DNA from: Bartonella vinsonii subsp. berkhoffii ATCC 51672
Lineage (GTDB): Bacteria > Pseudomonadota > Alphaproteobacteria > Rhizobiales > Rhizobiaceae
Length of the DNA: 64,000 bases
NCBI RefSeq assembly: GCF_902825225.1
Contig: NZ_CADEAK010000007.1
Coordinates: 45,690-109,689 of the forward strand
Direction of reading: 5' to 3'
Shown: piece after piece, positions 41,682-51,761 of the stretch
Layout of the letters: each line of letters opens with the position of its first letter
Numbering within the stretch: the stretch's first letter is position 1
The notes under the pieces: model-generated
The model's input: the letters and a program-made list of their open reading frames with translations, nothing else
Databases searched by the model: none
What the model was told of the DNA's origin: nothing
Made by a program: the position numbers and the translations under genes

Positions 41682-42986
41682 TCACTCTCCAAAAATGCGT
41701 TTAAAAATTGTGTTGATATGTTTGGTGTGGTAAGAAAGGTCGAATTTTTCACGCAGTTCTGCTTCACTTAAAGCTTTTGTTACATCTTTGTCATTGAGCA
41801 ATTCTTCTAAGAAATCTTTTCCTTGTTCCCAAACCTTCATCGCATTTCGTTGTACAATCCGATAGGAATCTTCACGGCTTAGTCCAGCTTGCGTGAGCGC
41901 TAAAAGTACGCGTTGTGAGTGAACGAGCCCACGAAATTTATTGAGATTTTTTTGCATATTTTCTGGATAGACAATCAAATTTTCAATGACCGATGTGAGA
42001 CGCATAAGAGCAAAATCAAGTGTAATGGTAGCATCAGGGCCAATATAACGCTCAACAGATGAATGAGAAATATCACGTTCATGCCAAAGTGCTACATTTT
42101 CCATGGCAGGTATTGCAAATGCACGTACCATACGTGCTAACCCAGTTAAATTTTCTGTTAAAACTGGATTGCGTTTATGGGGCATAGCAGATGAGCCTTT
42201 TTGTCCAGGTGAGAAATGCTCTTCTGCTTCAAGGACTTCTGTACGTTGTAGATGGCGTATTTCGATGGCTAATCTTTCAATAGATGAAGCAATAACACCA
42301 AGTGTTGCAAAGAACATGGCGTGACGGTCGCGTGGTATAACTTGGGTGGAAACGGGTTCAGCTCGCATTCCCAATGCTTGTGCTACATGTTCTTCAACAC
42401 GCGGATCAATATTAGCAAAAGTTCCGACAGCTCCTGAAATAGCACAGGTAGAAATTTCTTCGCGTGCTGCAAGGAGGCGTTTGCGACAACGGAAAAATTC
42501 AGCGTATGCAAGAGCAAATTTAATCCCAAATGTTGTTGGTTCAGCATGAATGCCATGACTTCGCCCAATGGTAATGGTCTCTTTATGTTCAAAAGCACGT
42601 TTTTTTAATGCTTCAAGAAGTTGATCTATATCTTTTAGTAAAAGATCGCTGGCACGCATCAATTGAATATTAAGCGTTGTATCTAGAACATCTGATGATG
42701 TCATACCTTGGTGGATAAAACGTGCTTCTGGTCCAACAAATTCAGCTAAGTGAGTGAGAAATGCTATAACATCATGCTTGGTGATCGCTTCAATTTCATT
42801 AATGCGGTTGATATCAAATTCGGCGGCTGCCCCTTTTTCCCAAATGATTTTTGCTGCTTCTTTTGGAATGATCCCTAGCTCAGCTAAAGCATCACAAGCA
42901 TGTGCTTCAATTTCAAACCAAATACGATATTTGGTTTGAGGTGACCAAATAGAAACCATTTCAGAACGAGAGTAACGTGTTATCAT
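41682..42986 (-). CDS. purB: adenylosuccinate lyase
   Basis: Cleaves SAICAR and adenylosuccinate, releasing fumarate, in purine synthesis. The start is the ATG at 42986 (MITRYSRSEMVSIW), with AAGGA upstream. The open frame extends 39 residues further but that stretch is not family-like and overlaps rpe. Signatures: GMTSSDVLDTTLNIQL, TIGRSHGIHAEPTTFG and the lyase loop GSSAMPHKRNPVLTENL. 434 residues, full length. It lies 10 bp after rpe, so they are probably co-transcribed. Confidence 0.96.
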   Translation of the reverse strand: MITRYSRSEMVSIWSPQTKYRIWFEIEAHACDALAELGIIPKEAAKIIWEKGAAAEFDINRINEIEAITKHDVIAFLTHLAEFVGPEARFIHQGMTSSDVLDTTLNIQLMRASDLLLKDIDQLLEALKKRAFEHKETITIGRSHGIHAEPTTFGIKFALAYAEFFRCRKRLLAAREEISTCAISGAVGTFANIDPRVEEHVAQALGMRAEPVSTQVIPRDRHAMFFATLGVIASSIERLAIEIRHLQRTEVLEAEEHFSPGQKGSSAMPHKRNPVLTENLTGLARMVRAFAIPAMENVALWHERDISHSSVERYIGPDATITLDFALMRLTSVIENLIVYPENMQKNLNKFRGLVHSQRVLLALTQAGLSREDSYRIVQRNAMKVWEQGKDFLEELLNDKDVTKALSEAELREKFDLSYHTKHINTIFKRIFGE

Positions 42987-42996
42987 AATTTTTCCT

Positions 42997-43671
42997 TTAT
43001 TGTGAGAGAGTGGCTGCTTGGCGCAATGCGTGAATACGGGTTTTGTAAAGTTCTTTGTTTCCATTTTTATAAATTGCAGAGCCTGCAACAAAGACATTTG
43101 CACCAGCTTTTGCAGCTATCCCAATTGTATCAACAGTGATACCACCATCGACTTCAAGATCAATAGGTTTTTTAGCAATCATGCTTTTAACACGTTTGAT
43201 TTTATCTTTCATTTCTGAGATAAAGTTTTGTCCACCAAAACCAGGATTAACAGTCATAATGAGAATAAGATCTAATTGATCAAGCAAATATTCAAGCACA
43301 TGTTCTGGTGTACTTGGGTTAATTGCAATTCCTGCTTTTTTTCCATTTTCTTTTATTTTTTGGAGTGAACGATGAAGATGGGGGCTTGCTTCAGCGTGAA
43401 TGGTTATAATATCAGCACCCGCTTTCGCAAAAGCTTCAAGATAAAAATCGACTGGTGCAATCATTAAATGAACATCAAATATTGCGTTGGTTAATGGACG
43501 TAGTGCCTTGACGATATCAGGACCAAAAGTAATATTAGGAACAAAATGGCCATCCATAATATCAAGATGGAGCCAATCTGCCCCCGCAGCAACAACATCC
43601 AATACTTCTTGGCCAAGTTTGGAAAAATCAGAAGCCAAGAGTGAAGGTGAAATGAGATGAGAATGGGGCAT
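42997..43671 (-). CDS. rpe: ribulose-phosphate 3-epimerase
   Basis: Interconverts ribulose-5-phosphate and xylulose-5-phosphate. The TIM-barrel signatures are SPSLLASDFSKLGQEV, WLHLDIMDGHFVPNITFG and MTVNPGFGGQNFI, with EVDGGI near the phosphate site. The start is the ATG at 43671, with AAGGAG six bases upstream; the frame runs 13 codons further up without an RBS. 224 residues. Confidence 0.96.
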   Translation of the reverse strand: MPHSHLISPSLLASDFSKLGQEVLDVVAAGADWLHLDIMDGHFVPNITFGPDIVKALRPLTNAIFDVHLMIAPVDFYLEAFAKAGADIITIHAEASPHLHRSLQKIKENGKKAGIAINPSTPEHVLEYLLDQLDLILIMTVNPGFGGQNFISEMKDKIKRVKSMIAKKPIDLEVDGGITVDTIGIAAKAGANVFVAGSAIYKNGNKELYKTRIHALRQAATLSQ

Positions 43672-43828
43672 TAAGATCTCCTTGATTGGCTTATTGGCTG
43701 TTTCTATCATGTAGTTCTGTATACTAAAATGTCTTTTGTGTTATATGATGTAAAAGAAAAAATACGTTTAATAGACCGTTTTATGGAAAGATTGTTTGAG
43801 ATTTTAAAACTGTACTTAAGTGAAAGAT

Positions 43829-44362
43829 ATGTCAAACCATACAACACATTTAATGCCTAAACTTCAACATAATATTACTGTTTCTTCGCAAGAATATCGA
43901 GATGCTATGAGCCATTTTGCAGGAGCTGTACATATTGTGACAACAAATGGAATTCATGGAAAGCGCGGGGTAACAGTTTCAGCCTGTTGTTCTTTATCTG
44001 ATGATCCTCCAACAATCCTTGTTTGCCTCAGACGACATAATCCTAAGAATCAGTGGTTTATAAAGAATGGAAACTTTTGTGTGAATAGTTTGGCAGGAAA
44101 GCATCGTTTCTTAGCAGATATTTTTTCTAGGCGTTGTAATTATGCACAAAATGAACCTTTTGGTAGAGAAAAATGGGGTACTTTGCAAACAGGTGCTCCT
44201 AGTCTTTCAGATGCTTTAGCGTCTTTTGATTGCCGTTTAATTTGTTGGCATGAACATGCAACGCATTGTGTTTTGATTGGTGAGGTTGTTGCAATTCACT
44301 CTAATCAAGAAAAAGACGCTTTGATATATTTGAATCGTGGATATCATACTCTTCTTTTGTAA
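43829..44362 (+). CDS. flavin reductase-like FMN-binding protein
   Basis: Flavin reductase domain protein (RutF/HpaC-like split barrel) of about 177 residues. Typical segments are HFAGAVHIVTTNG, GVTVSACCSLSDDPPTILVCL and NGNFCVNSLAGKHRFLADIFS. It would use NAD(P)H to reduce free flavin for a partner monooxygenase; no partner is adjacent, though an FAD monooxygenase lies at 22.6-23.9 kb. The ATG at 43829 is chosen; a GTG three codons upstream (43820) is also possible. Confidence 0.85.
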   Translation: MSNHTTHLMPKLQHNITVSSQEYRDAMSHFAGAVHIVTTNGIHGKRGVTVSACCSLSDDPPTILVCLRRHNPKNQWFIKNGNFCVNSLAGKHRFLADIFSRRCNYAQNEPFGREKWGTLQTGAPSLSDALASFDCRLICWHEHATHCVLIGEVVAIHSNQEKDALIYLNRGYHTLLL

Positions 44363-44677
44363 GGATTTTAATTTGCATTTTGAGATGAATTTTGTTGGTA
44401 AGCTTGAGGTTGCACTTAATCAAATGGGTAAGGATTATTTCACATGACACTGAATATTTAAATTTCTCTCTTTATATAGACTTGCCGGCATAACGAAAAA
44501 AAGGGAGATTCCTGACAAAAGTTATGCCAAGAAAATACATGTTCTACAAAGAAGCGGCTAAAAAATGATAACTTTAAACATATTTGTAGGTTGTTATAAA
44601 AAAGCATTTTACTCTTGTGTTGATCATTGTTGAACAATATATAGACCACACTTACCATATGTGGAGATTTTTATGGC
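44363..44677. other. intergenic region upstream of dksA
   Basis: No convincing gene on either strand. The dksA promoter should be here. A GGAG at 44663-44666 serves as the dksA RBS. Confidence 0.4.
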
Positions 44678-45094
44678 ATGAGCGAAGAGATTGATAGTCA
44701 ATATCGCCCTAGTGAAGATGAGCCTTTCATGAATGAGCGGCAAAAGGCATATTTTCGTGCTAAATTAGTTTCTTGGAAGAATGATATATTAAAAGAAGCG
44801 CGTGAGACTTTAGAAAATTTGCAAGAAGAGAATATTGGTCAACCTGATATGACTGATAGAGCCTCTTGCGAAACTGATCGTACAATCGAATTGCGTGCTC
44901 GTGATCGTCAGAGAAAACTTATCGCAAAAATAGAAGCTGCTCTGGAGCGTATTGATAATGGAACTTACGGTTTTTGTGAAGAAACTGGGGAACCGATTAG
45001 TATAAAGCGTCTTGAGGCGCGGCCGATTGCAGTTTTATCGTTGGAAGCACAAGAGCGCCACGAGCGACGGGAAAAAGTTTATCGTGATGATTAA
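44678..45094 (+). CDS. dksA: DksA-family RNA polymerase-binding regulator
   Basis: Secondary-channel regulator acting with ppGpp on RNA polymerase. The 138 residues have the coiled-coil region and the family signature IDNGTYGFCEETGEPISIKRLEARPIA. Of the four zinc-finger cysteines of E. coli DksA only the first remains: the second position is Thr (CEET), and the distal pair is Ser and Ala (VLSLEAQ). Other alphaproteobacterial DksA proteins are known with reduced cysteine sets, so this is likely lineage-typical rather than decay. A FliO-like gene converges on it. Confidence 0.92.
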   Translation: MSEEIDSQYRPSEDEPFMNERQKAYFRAKLVSWKNDILKEARETLENLQEENIGQPDMTDRASCETDRTIELRARDRQRKLIAKIEAALERIDNGTYGFCEETGEPISIKRLEARPIAVLSLEAQERHERREKVYRDD

Positions 45095-45146
45095 GGTGGA
45101 TTGCGGTGATTGACAAATGAATTGCATGGTATGGGAATTTTGTATT

Positions 45147-45665
45147 TTATTTTTTTTGAGTAGGGATAAATAGAGAGGGCTCTTGCCGCCCTTCAATTTC
45201 CGCAGTGATCGCTGAATCTTCAACATTTTGATTCATAAAAACTGTGGAGCTTTTGTCTTTCCTGTGTTCTCTTTTTCCCGAAGAAGATCTTTTTTCTGTA
45301 AGGCCAAATTGGGGGAGGACTTCTGTTGGTGTTAATGTTGGCTGTGTTTCTCTTTTTTGTATGATGGATGTGCTGTTAGTATTGGATTCTACAACAACAT
45401 CTGTTAGCCCGCCGATAAGGAGCAAATGCTCTTTATCATCACACCGTACCAAAACGAGACGACGTGTGCGATCAAGAGCAATTGTCTCACATAGAGTTAA
45501 TCGCGATGGATGCTTTTTTTTGTGGAAACTGAATTTTTTTCTCTTTAAACCGCGTAAAAACAAGAGGATTGCAGCAATAGCTGTTATTGTTATTATGAAA
45601 AATATAAAACTTACGGTTATGTTAGCCGCTGATGCGCCTATTTGGTTTGATAACCAGACATACAT
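45147..45665 (-). CDS. FliO-like membrane protein outside a flagellar cluster
   Basis: A 172-residue bitopic protein: a short N-terminus, one transmembrane helix (about residues 17-41, VSFIFFIITITAIAAILLFL), a basic stretch (KRKKFSFHKKKH), then a compact domain with ETIALDRTRRLVLVRCDD and EHLLLIGGLTDVVVE. This domain matches the FliO family, which assists the flagellar export gate protein FliP. A polar tail completes it. No other flagellar gene is in the window. The dksA/FliO-like/cckA neighbourhood is, as far as I recall, shared by other Rhizobiales; the function here is open. Confidence 0.75.
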   Translation of the reverse strand: MYVWLSNQIGASAANITVSFIFFIITITAIAAILLFLRGLKRKKFSFHKKKHPSRLTLCETIALDRTRRLVLVRCDDKEHLLLIGGLTDVVVESNTNSTSIIQKRETQPTLTPTEVLPQFGLTEKRSSSGKREHRKDKSSTVFMNQNVEDSAITAEIEGRQEPSLFIPTQKK

Positions 45666-45877
45666 AGAATTCCTCCCATTTTAGAACGGAAATATTATTT
45701 TTATTGATATAGGTTCGTAAATATACCCCTAAAAGGTTTACTTATTAAGAGAAGAAAAGATCTTTTTAACATTGAGTGATTTTTCTGAGAAAGATATTAT
45801 CATGGCCTATACTTCATAACAATGATTATGGAGAGCATTTGTGGCATAAGAAACAGCTATGATCAAGGCAAAGTGAC

Positions 45878-48421
45878 ATGAATAAAGGTTTTGAAAAGAG
45901 TAAGAAATCATCGTCTTTTTCTGTATATCGAAGAAGTATGATTCTTGGTATTTTTTTAATATTAACGTTTCTATTCATTATAGCACTTCTCAGTTTTTTT
46001 TATCCGCTGAGTCCTTTACAAAAGATGGAATTGGCATCTTTTTTTGTTTTGGCGTTTATAGGGGCTGCTGCACTTGTTCTGAGTGGAATGGGGGTTTTGA
46101 GATATCATGTGGCACAGTTGCATGATGCGTTTGATCTTGCTATCTTTAATAATACTGATGATGCAATTATAGTCTCTGATTTATCAGGTTTTGTTTATTA
46201 TTCTAATCAAAGTTATCAAAAAATTCTTACCTATAAGCCTGAGTCTTCTTGCTATGTGGTTATTGCTGATCTTCCAGAAGCTGGTGCACTTGCGTATCGC
46301 TTAAAGGTCGCGGCATGTAGTAATCTTGCAGCACAAGAAGAGTTCAGAGTGGAGCAGTCGATTTTTTCCCATTCTACACATAAAAAACCTTTTTGGTATA
46401 ACATTTCTGTTCAACCGATCACAAAGCACAGCAAAAAGTTTTTATTTTGGCGTATTGTTGATATTTCGCATTTACAGGAAAATCGTGAAGTTTTTTTCTC
46501 GAATCTTCAAGAAGCGATCAATCATTTAGATCAAACTCCTGTCGGTTTTTTATCCGTTAACACACAGGGGATGATTTTATATGCAAATGCGATTTTTGCT
46601 GAATGGTTTGCAATTGATTTGGCAAATTTTTCTGTTGGTCAATATAGTTTTGATCAGTTATTTGATGGTGGTGGAACCAATAGCACATGGAATGATATTT
46701 GTTTGCAAAGCAATAAATATCAAAGTTCAGGTTACTCTTTGCCGTATACGTTTTCGTTAGCTTTAAATTCAGAGACTTCTCCTAAAAAGATATTGAATTG
46801 TTTTATGTGTGCTTCTTCATTCTTAGAGGATGAAGCCGTTTATCGTATTGTGATGATCCCACAGCAAATAGAAAAGAGAGAAAACGATCATCAATTTAAA
46901 TTACCTCATGCATTAGTAGAGTATTTTGATGCGAGTCCATTTGCAATAGCAGTGGTCAATCAAAAAGGACACTTTATTCACATCAATAATGTCTTTTCAT
47001 CACTCATGGGATGTATAGACGGAACTCTTAACCTTTATGATGTTATCTCTCATCGTGATTGTGCACAGTTAGAGCGTGCATTTCAGAAAATTATGACAAA
47101 TAAAGACTGTACAGTTTCGATAGAAACCGTTTTAGAAAATAATGAGGAACGTCATTTGCGTCTTCATGTTATGCCTGTAAAGCCGTATTATGATGATGTC
47201 TTACGAGATTTCATCATTGTCTCTGTTGTAGAAACAACAGAGCAAAAAACACTTGAAGATAAAATGGTGCAAAGCCAAAAGATGCAAGCTGTTGGTCAAT
47301 TGGCTGGTGGTATTGCTCATGATTTTAATAATGTTTTAACAGCAATTTTGATGTCATGCGATTTGCTTTTAAATACACATCGCAGTTCTGATCCTGCACA
47401 TGCTGATCTTATCAATATCAAAAATAATGCTAATCGTGCAGCAGCACTTGTGCAGCAATTATTAGCTTTTTCTAGAAAACAAACACTTCGCCCTGTAAAG
47501 GTTGATTTTACAGAATTTTTATCAGATATTCGCAATCTTATTTTACCCCTGTTAGGGAATAATATTCAGTTAAAGATTATTCATGGAAGAGATTTGTGGA
47601 GCGTTGAAGTCGATCAAGCGTCTTTCCAGCGTGTTATTATGAATTTGGTTATTAATGCGCGTGATGCTATGCTCGATGGAGGTATTGTTACGATTGCGAC
47701 AAACAATATTACAAAACAACAAAGTGCTGAATTTGATCATGTTGGTTTTGGAATTGGTGAGTATGTGCAATTAACTATTTCAGATACAGGAACTGGTATA
47801 TCATCTGCGATACAAGAAAAAATGTTTGAACCATTTTTTACAACAAAAGAAGTTGGAAAGGGAACTGGGCTCGGTTTATCCATGGTTTATGGAATTATCA
47901 AACAGACAGGTGGTTATATTTATTGTGAGAGTAAAGAAAGGGAAGGAGCAACATTTCATATTTTTCTTCCCCGCTATATTCCTCCTCATAATATAGAGGT
48001 TTTCCCACAGATTGAAAAAGGTGAAGAGCAAGAAAAAAATACTGACTTAACAGGATCTGCGACCGTTTTATTGGTTGAAGATGAAGATGCTGTCAGAACG
48101 GGTGGGGTGAGAGCACTTCAAATGAGAGGCTATACTGTTTTAGAGGCTGCCAGTGGAGTGGAAGCACTCAATATTCTTGACGAAAATAAGGGCACTGTTG
48201 ATCTTATTGTTTCCGATGTGGTGATGCCAGAAATGGATGGACCGACTTTACTGAAGGAAGTGCGCAAAAGCTATCCTGATATCAAGTTTATTTTTGTTTC
48301 TGGATACGCAAAAGATGCTTTTGCTAAAAATCTTCCACAAGATGCGGTATTTGGTTTTTTATCTAAACCATTTACACTCAAGCAGTTAGCTTTAACAGTT
48401 AAAGAAACACTTGCACAATGA
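45878..48421 (+). CDS. cckA: cell-cycle hybrid histidine kinase CckA
   Basis: Essential bifunctional kinase/phosphatase that, via ChpT, controls CtrA and CpdR. The 847 residues show two N-terminal membrane helices (about residues 24-45 and 55-73), PAS-like sensor regions, and a DHp box with the phospho-His in AGGIAHDFNNVLTAIL. HATPase motifs are VIMNLVINARDAM and GTGLGLSMVYGIIKQTGG. A C-terminal receiver has VLLVEDEDAVRTGG and the phospho-acceptor Asp in LIVSDVVMPEMDG. Full-length architecture. Divergent from the FliO-like gene. Its pathway partner cpdR is 6 kb away. Confidence 0.95.
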   Translation: MNKGFEKSKKSSSFSVYRRSMILGIFLILTFLFIIALLSFFYPLSPLQKMELASFFVLAFIGAAALVLSGMGVLRYHVAQLHDAFDLAIFNNTDDAIIVSDLSGFVYYSNQSYQKILTYKPESSCYVVIADLPEAGALAYRLKVAACSNLAAQEEFRVEQSIFSHSTHKKPFWYNISVQPITKHSKKFLFWRIVDISHLQENREVFFSNLQEAINHLDQTPVGFLSVNTQGMILYANAIFAEWFAIDLANFSVGQYSFDQLFDGGGTNSTWNDICLQSNKYQSSGYSLPYTFSLALNSETSPKKILNCFMCASSFLEDEAVYRIVMIPQQIEKRENDHQFKLPHALVEYFDASPFAIAVVNQKGHFIHINNVFSSLMGCIDGTLNLYDVISHRDCAQLERAFQKIMTNKDCTVSIETVLENNEERHLRLHVMPVKPYYDDVLRDFIIVSVVETTEQKTLEDKMVQSQKMQAVGQLAGGIAHDFNNVLTAILMSCDLLLNTHRSSDPAHADLINIKNNANRAAALVQQLLAFSRKQTLRPVKVDFTEFLSDIRNLILPLLGNNIQLKIIHGRDLWSVEVDQASFQRVIMNLVINARDAMLDGGIVTIATNNITKQQSAEFDHVGFGIGEYVQLTISDTGTGISSAIQEKMFEPFFTTKEVGKGTGLGLSMVYGIIKQTGGYIYCESKEREGATFHIFLPRYIPPHNIEVFPQIEKGEEQEKNTDLTGSATVLLVEDEDAVRTGGVRALQMRGYTVLEAASGVEALNILDENKGTVDLIVSDVVMPEMDGPTLLKEVRKSYPDIKFIFVSGYAKDAFAKNLPQDAVFGFLSKPFTLKQLALTVKETLAQ

Positions 48422-48711
48422 AATGAAAAATTATGTAAGAGAGAAATTGTTTGTCTTAAGTTTTTTAGTTGAAAAGTTGGAGTATTTTGGACAGATCAAC
48501 ATAGAACTTTCTAAAAATAGAGAGCAGGATAAGTAAAAGTAGTTTGGGAATTGATAGTCAGAAATTTTTAAAAATCATTACACATTCTAAAAAAATATTT
48601 GTCAGATAATAGATTCTGTTATGACAAAACTTTATAAGTGAGGAAGAGGTAAATTGGGAGTGCAATATTAAAAACCGGTGATTGACATACTCAAAAGGAT
48701 AAAAGTTGTTG

Positions 48712-49302
48712 TTAAATATCTCTCATTTTTTCACTTCCTTCAATAAAGGCTTTTAAGGCTTCAGGATAAAGTTTATGTTCTGCTTTAAGAACTCTCTGCG
48801 CTAAGCTCTCAGCAGTATCGTTTGGACAGACTGGAACAGCCGCTTGAGCAAGAATCTTTCCTGCATCCATATCTTCTGTAACAAGATGAACAGTGCAACC
48901 AGTGATTTTAACGCCTGCTTCTAAAGCCCTTTCATGGGTATTTAAACCTTTAAATGAAGGTAAAAGGGAAGGGTGAATGTTTAAAATTCGTTCTTCATAA
49001 AGTTTTACAAAATGCGATGAGATAAGGCGCATATATCCTGCAAAGCACAGTAGATCTGGTTTATATTGGGATAAAATCGCCAAGATAGCTTCTTCGTGTG
49101 CTTCTTTTGTTGGGTAACTTTTACGATCAATGATATGCGTAGGAAAGTTATTGTTGCGCGCCTTTTCAATACCGGCAGCATGAGGATTATCGCAAATAAC
49201 TGCGATGATTTCGGCGGGGTATTCCTTTTGTTGGCTGGCTTTGGCAAGAGCAACCATATTAGATCCGTTGCCGGAAATAAAAACAATTATTTTTTTTTTC
49301 AT
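48712..49302 (-). CDS. purN: phosphoribosylglycinamide formyltransferase
   Basis: Transfers formyl from 10-formyl-THF to GAR. The 196 residues show [14 protein letters not shown] at the N-terminus, [10 protein letters not shown], the catalytic Asn-His-Asp region with [14 protein letters not shown], and [20 protein letters not shown]. Its start overlaps the purM stop by 4 bp, giving a translationally coupled purM-purN pair. Confidence 0.96.
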   Translation of the reverse strand: MKKKIIVFISGNGSNMVALAKASQQKEYPAEIIAVICDNPHAAGIEKARNNNFPTHIIDRKSYPTKEAHEEAILAILSQYKPDLLCFAGYMRLISSHFVKLYEERILNIHPSLLPSFKGLNTHERALEAGVKITGCTVHLVTEDMDAGKILAQAAVPVCPNDTAESLAQRVLKAEHKLYPEALKAFIEGSEKMRDI

Positions 49303-50384
49303 AAGTGAAGTCCCCCTTTATAGAGTATTCCTTTGTCTTGGCGTTTTGTTAAAACGCCAAGGAGGGTAACCGTTTCTCCTTGCATTTCGAGCATTTGCGT
49401 AATTTTTTCAACTGCCTGTTGTGCTACAATGATCACCATGCCAATGCCGCAATTGAATGTTCGTAGCATTTCTGTTTCCTCTATTTTGCTTTGTTTGGCA
49501 ATCCAAGAAAAGACTGATGGAACATGGATAGCAGAAAGATTAATTTCAGCGCAGAGAGAAGATGGAAGCACACGAGGAATGTTTTCAGGAAAGCCTCCAC
49601 CTGTGATGTGAGCAAGAGCTTTGATTCCTTTATAGTTTCGTATGATGGGCAGGAGTGATTTTACATAAATGCATGTTGGTGTGAGCAATGCTGTACCAAG
49701 ACTGATTTGAGGATTGAAAGGAGCAGAGTCTTCCCATTTTAAATTACTTTGTTGGATGATTCGTCTTACGAGAGAAAAGCCGTTGGAATGAACTCCAGAT
49801 GCGTTAAGGCCTAAAATAACGTCTCCTTCTGTAAGATCTTTTGAAGGGAGTAATGCGCTGCGTTCGCATGCTCCTACAGCAAAGCCCGCTAAATCATAAT
49901 CTCCTTCTGCATACATATCTGGCATTTCTGCCGTTTCTCCTCCAATAAGGGCAGCACCTGCTTGTTTGCATCCTTCTGCAATTCCAGAAACAATTGCTGC
50001 ACCCTGTTCAGGATCAAGCTTACCAGTTGCAAAATAATCGAGGAAAAAGAGAGGTTCGGCACCTTGTACAAGTAAATCATTGACACACATGGCAACGAGA
50101 TCAATCCCTACAGTGTCATGGATACCTACTTCAATGGCAATTTTTAATTTTGTTCCTACACCATCATTGGCTGCTACGAGAATGGGATCTGTGAAGCCTG
50201 CTGCTTTTAAATCGAAAAGTCCACCAAAACCGCCAATTTCAGCATCTGCTCCTGCTCGTTTTGTTGAGCGTATGAAGGGTTTAATTTTTTCTACTATGGC
50301 GTTACCCATATCGATATTTACACCGGCTTTTGCATAGGTAAGACCACATTTGGATTTATCATTTATAATATCTTGATTGTTCAT
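49299..50384 (-). CDS. purM: phosphoribosylformylglycinamidine cyclo-ligase
   Basis: AIR synthetase, closing the imidazole ring from FGAM with ATP. The 361 residues show [17 protein letters not shown], the glycine-rich [33 protein letters not shown] and [16 protein letters not shown]. Complete; RBS GGAAGGTTCC just before the ATG. Promoter likely in the roughly 165-bp gap shared with the divergent permease gene. Confidence 0.97.
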   Translation of the reverse strand: MNNQDIINDKSKCGLTYAKAGVNIDMGNAIVEKIKPFIRSTKRAGADAEIGGFGGLFDLKAAGFTDPILVAANDGVGTKLKIAIEVGIHDTVGIDLVAMCVNDLLVQGAEPLFFLDYFATGKLDPEQGAAIVSGIAEGCKQAGAALIGGETAEMPDMYAEGDYDLAGFAVGACERSALLPSKDLTEGDVILGLNASGVHSNGFSLVRRIIQQSNLKWEDSAPFNPQISLGTALLTPTCIYVKSLLPIIRNYKGIKALAHITGGGFPENIPRVLPSSLCAEINLSAIHVPSVFSWIAKQSKIEETEMLRTFNCGIGMVIIVAQQAVEKITQMLEMQGETVTLLGVLTKRQDKGILYKGGLHL

Positions 50385-50549
50385 TGGAACCTTCCTTATG
50401 GAAAATCAGGTTTTGAAGTTATGCAATGCCATGATAGAGTTATCTCTGCAAGAGATATTAATTTACTCTTTAAGAAAATATGCAACCCTGCTTGAGACCC
50501 ATGTTGAGGAAGTTTATAATCTTTGTGAAGCGTTTTTTTAGGATATTTT

Positions 50550-51761
50550 ATGAGCAAGATATCAGATAAGCACGGACAGTCTTCTTGGAAGCTTATGAAG
50601 AAGAAAGTGAATGAAAATCAATCCCGTGACCATTATAAAACTTATGTACCAGCTTATACTCAAGTTCCGTTACCGAATAATATGAAAAAACAAATTTTTT
50701 TCTGGCTTGGTACGCTGGTTTTTTTCATTCTTTTTATGTTTGTTTTTGGATCTATTTTGCTTCCTTTTGTCGCTGGGATTGTATTGGCTTACTTTCTTAA
50801 TCCTATTGTGCAATTACTTGAAAAATGTGGGATTCGTCGTGTTTTTGGCACTATTCTCATTACCTTATTTATTGTTGTTGTTTTTGTTGCTTCTTTAATC
50901 ATTTTAATTCCTATTATCAGTTGGCAAATACAACAATTTATGAGTGATGGTTTACCCATTTATATTAATCGTATTCAAACTTTTTTTGTTGAGCATGATT
51001 TTGATTGGGTCAGGCACTATTTTGGGAGTGATCCAAATGAATTACAAAGTAACATTAAAGGGCTTTTGGGAAAAAGTTCTGATTTTATTACATCTCTTTT
51101 GAATTCACTTTTGAAGTCAGGAAAATCGATCGTTAATCTCGTTAGCCTTTTTATTGTGGCACCCGTTGTGGCATTTTACATGTTATTAGATTGGCCGCGT
51201 ATGGTTGCAGCAGTTGATTCGTTGATACCGCGCGATCATCTTGAAACCGTTCGCAGTATTTTTCATGAAATAGATCGAGCTATTGCTGGCTTTGTTCGTG
51301 GACAAGGGACAGTTTGTTTAATATTGGGAGGATATTATGCTATTGCTCTGACGATTACGGGACTCAATTTTGGTCTTTTGATTGGTATGTTTATTGGTCT
51401 TATCAGCTTTATTCCTTACATTGGTACAATGAGTGGTTTTGTGCTCTCTGTTGGTGTTGCATGGGTCCAGTTTTATCCAAACAATTGGGGATGGATCGTC
51501 GTTATCATAGTTCTTTTCTTAATTGGTCAATTTATTGAAGGTTCTATTCTGCAGCCAAAACTTGTGGGTTCATCAGTGGGGCTCCATCCAGTCTGGTTAA
51601 TGTTTGCACTTTTTGCATTTTCTTCACTCTTTGGTTTTACTGGCATGCTTGTTGCTGTTCCTGCAGCAGCAGCTGTTGGTGTTTTAGTTCGTTTTGCTCT
51701 TCATACTTACCTTAATTCTCAGATGTATTCGCGAAGTGGAAATTCGGAGACGCTAGAATGA
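50550..51761 (+). CDS. AI-2E/PerM-family membrane permease
   Basis: Polytopic membrane protein of 403 residues in the AI-2E transporter (PerM/TqsA/YdiK) family. A cytoplasmic N-terminal region (about 50 residues) is followed by paired helices, a long amphipathic middle segment, and the conserved C-terminal block GLINFIPYIG-like (here GLISFIPYIGTMSGFVL) and EGSILQPKLVGSSVGLHPVWLMFALF. The substrate is unknown. It overlaps hdaA by 4 bp (ATGA), a permease-hdaA coupling common in Rhizobiales. Confidence 0.88.
   Translation: MSKISDKHGQSSWKLMKKKVNENQSRDHYKTYVPAYTQVPLPNNMKKQIFFWLGTLVFFILFMFVFGSILLPFVAGIVLAYFLNPIVQLLEKCGIRRVFGTILITLFIVVVFVASLIILIPIISWQIQQFMSDGLPIYINRIQTFFVEHDFDWVRHYFGSDPNELQSNIKGLLGKSSDFITSLLNSLLKSGKSIVNLVSLFIVAPVVAFYMLLDWPRMVAAVDSLIPRDHLETVRSIFHEIDRAIAGFVRGQGTVCLILGGYYAIALTITGLNFGLLIGMFIGLISFIPYIGTMSGFVLSVGVAWVQFYPNNWGWIVVIIVLFLIGQFIEGSILQPKLVGSSVGLHPVWLMFALFAFSSLFGFTGMLVAVPAAAAVGVLVRFALHTYLNSQMYSRSGNSETLE

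Noticed and set aside
42987..43103. N-terminal extension of purB by 39 residues
   Set aside because: It overlaps rpe, is not family-like, and the ATG at 42986 has a good RBS and the expected first residues.
44458..44658. 66-codon minus-strand frame upstream of dksA
   Set aside because: Composition looks like translated AT-rich non-coding DNA; no RBS and no family.
45244..45684. 146-codon plus-strand frame opposite the FliO-like gene
   Set aside because: The minus-strand frame has a coherent TM helix and a FliO-type domain; the plus frame does not.
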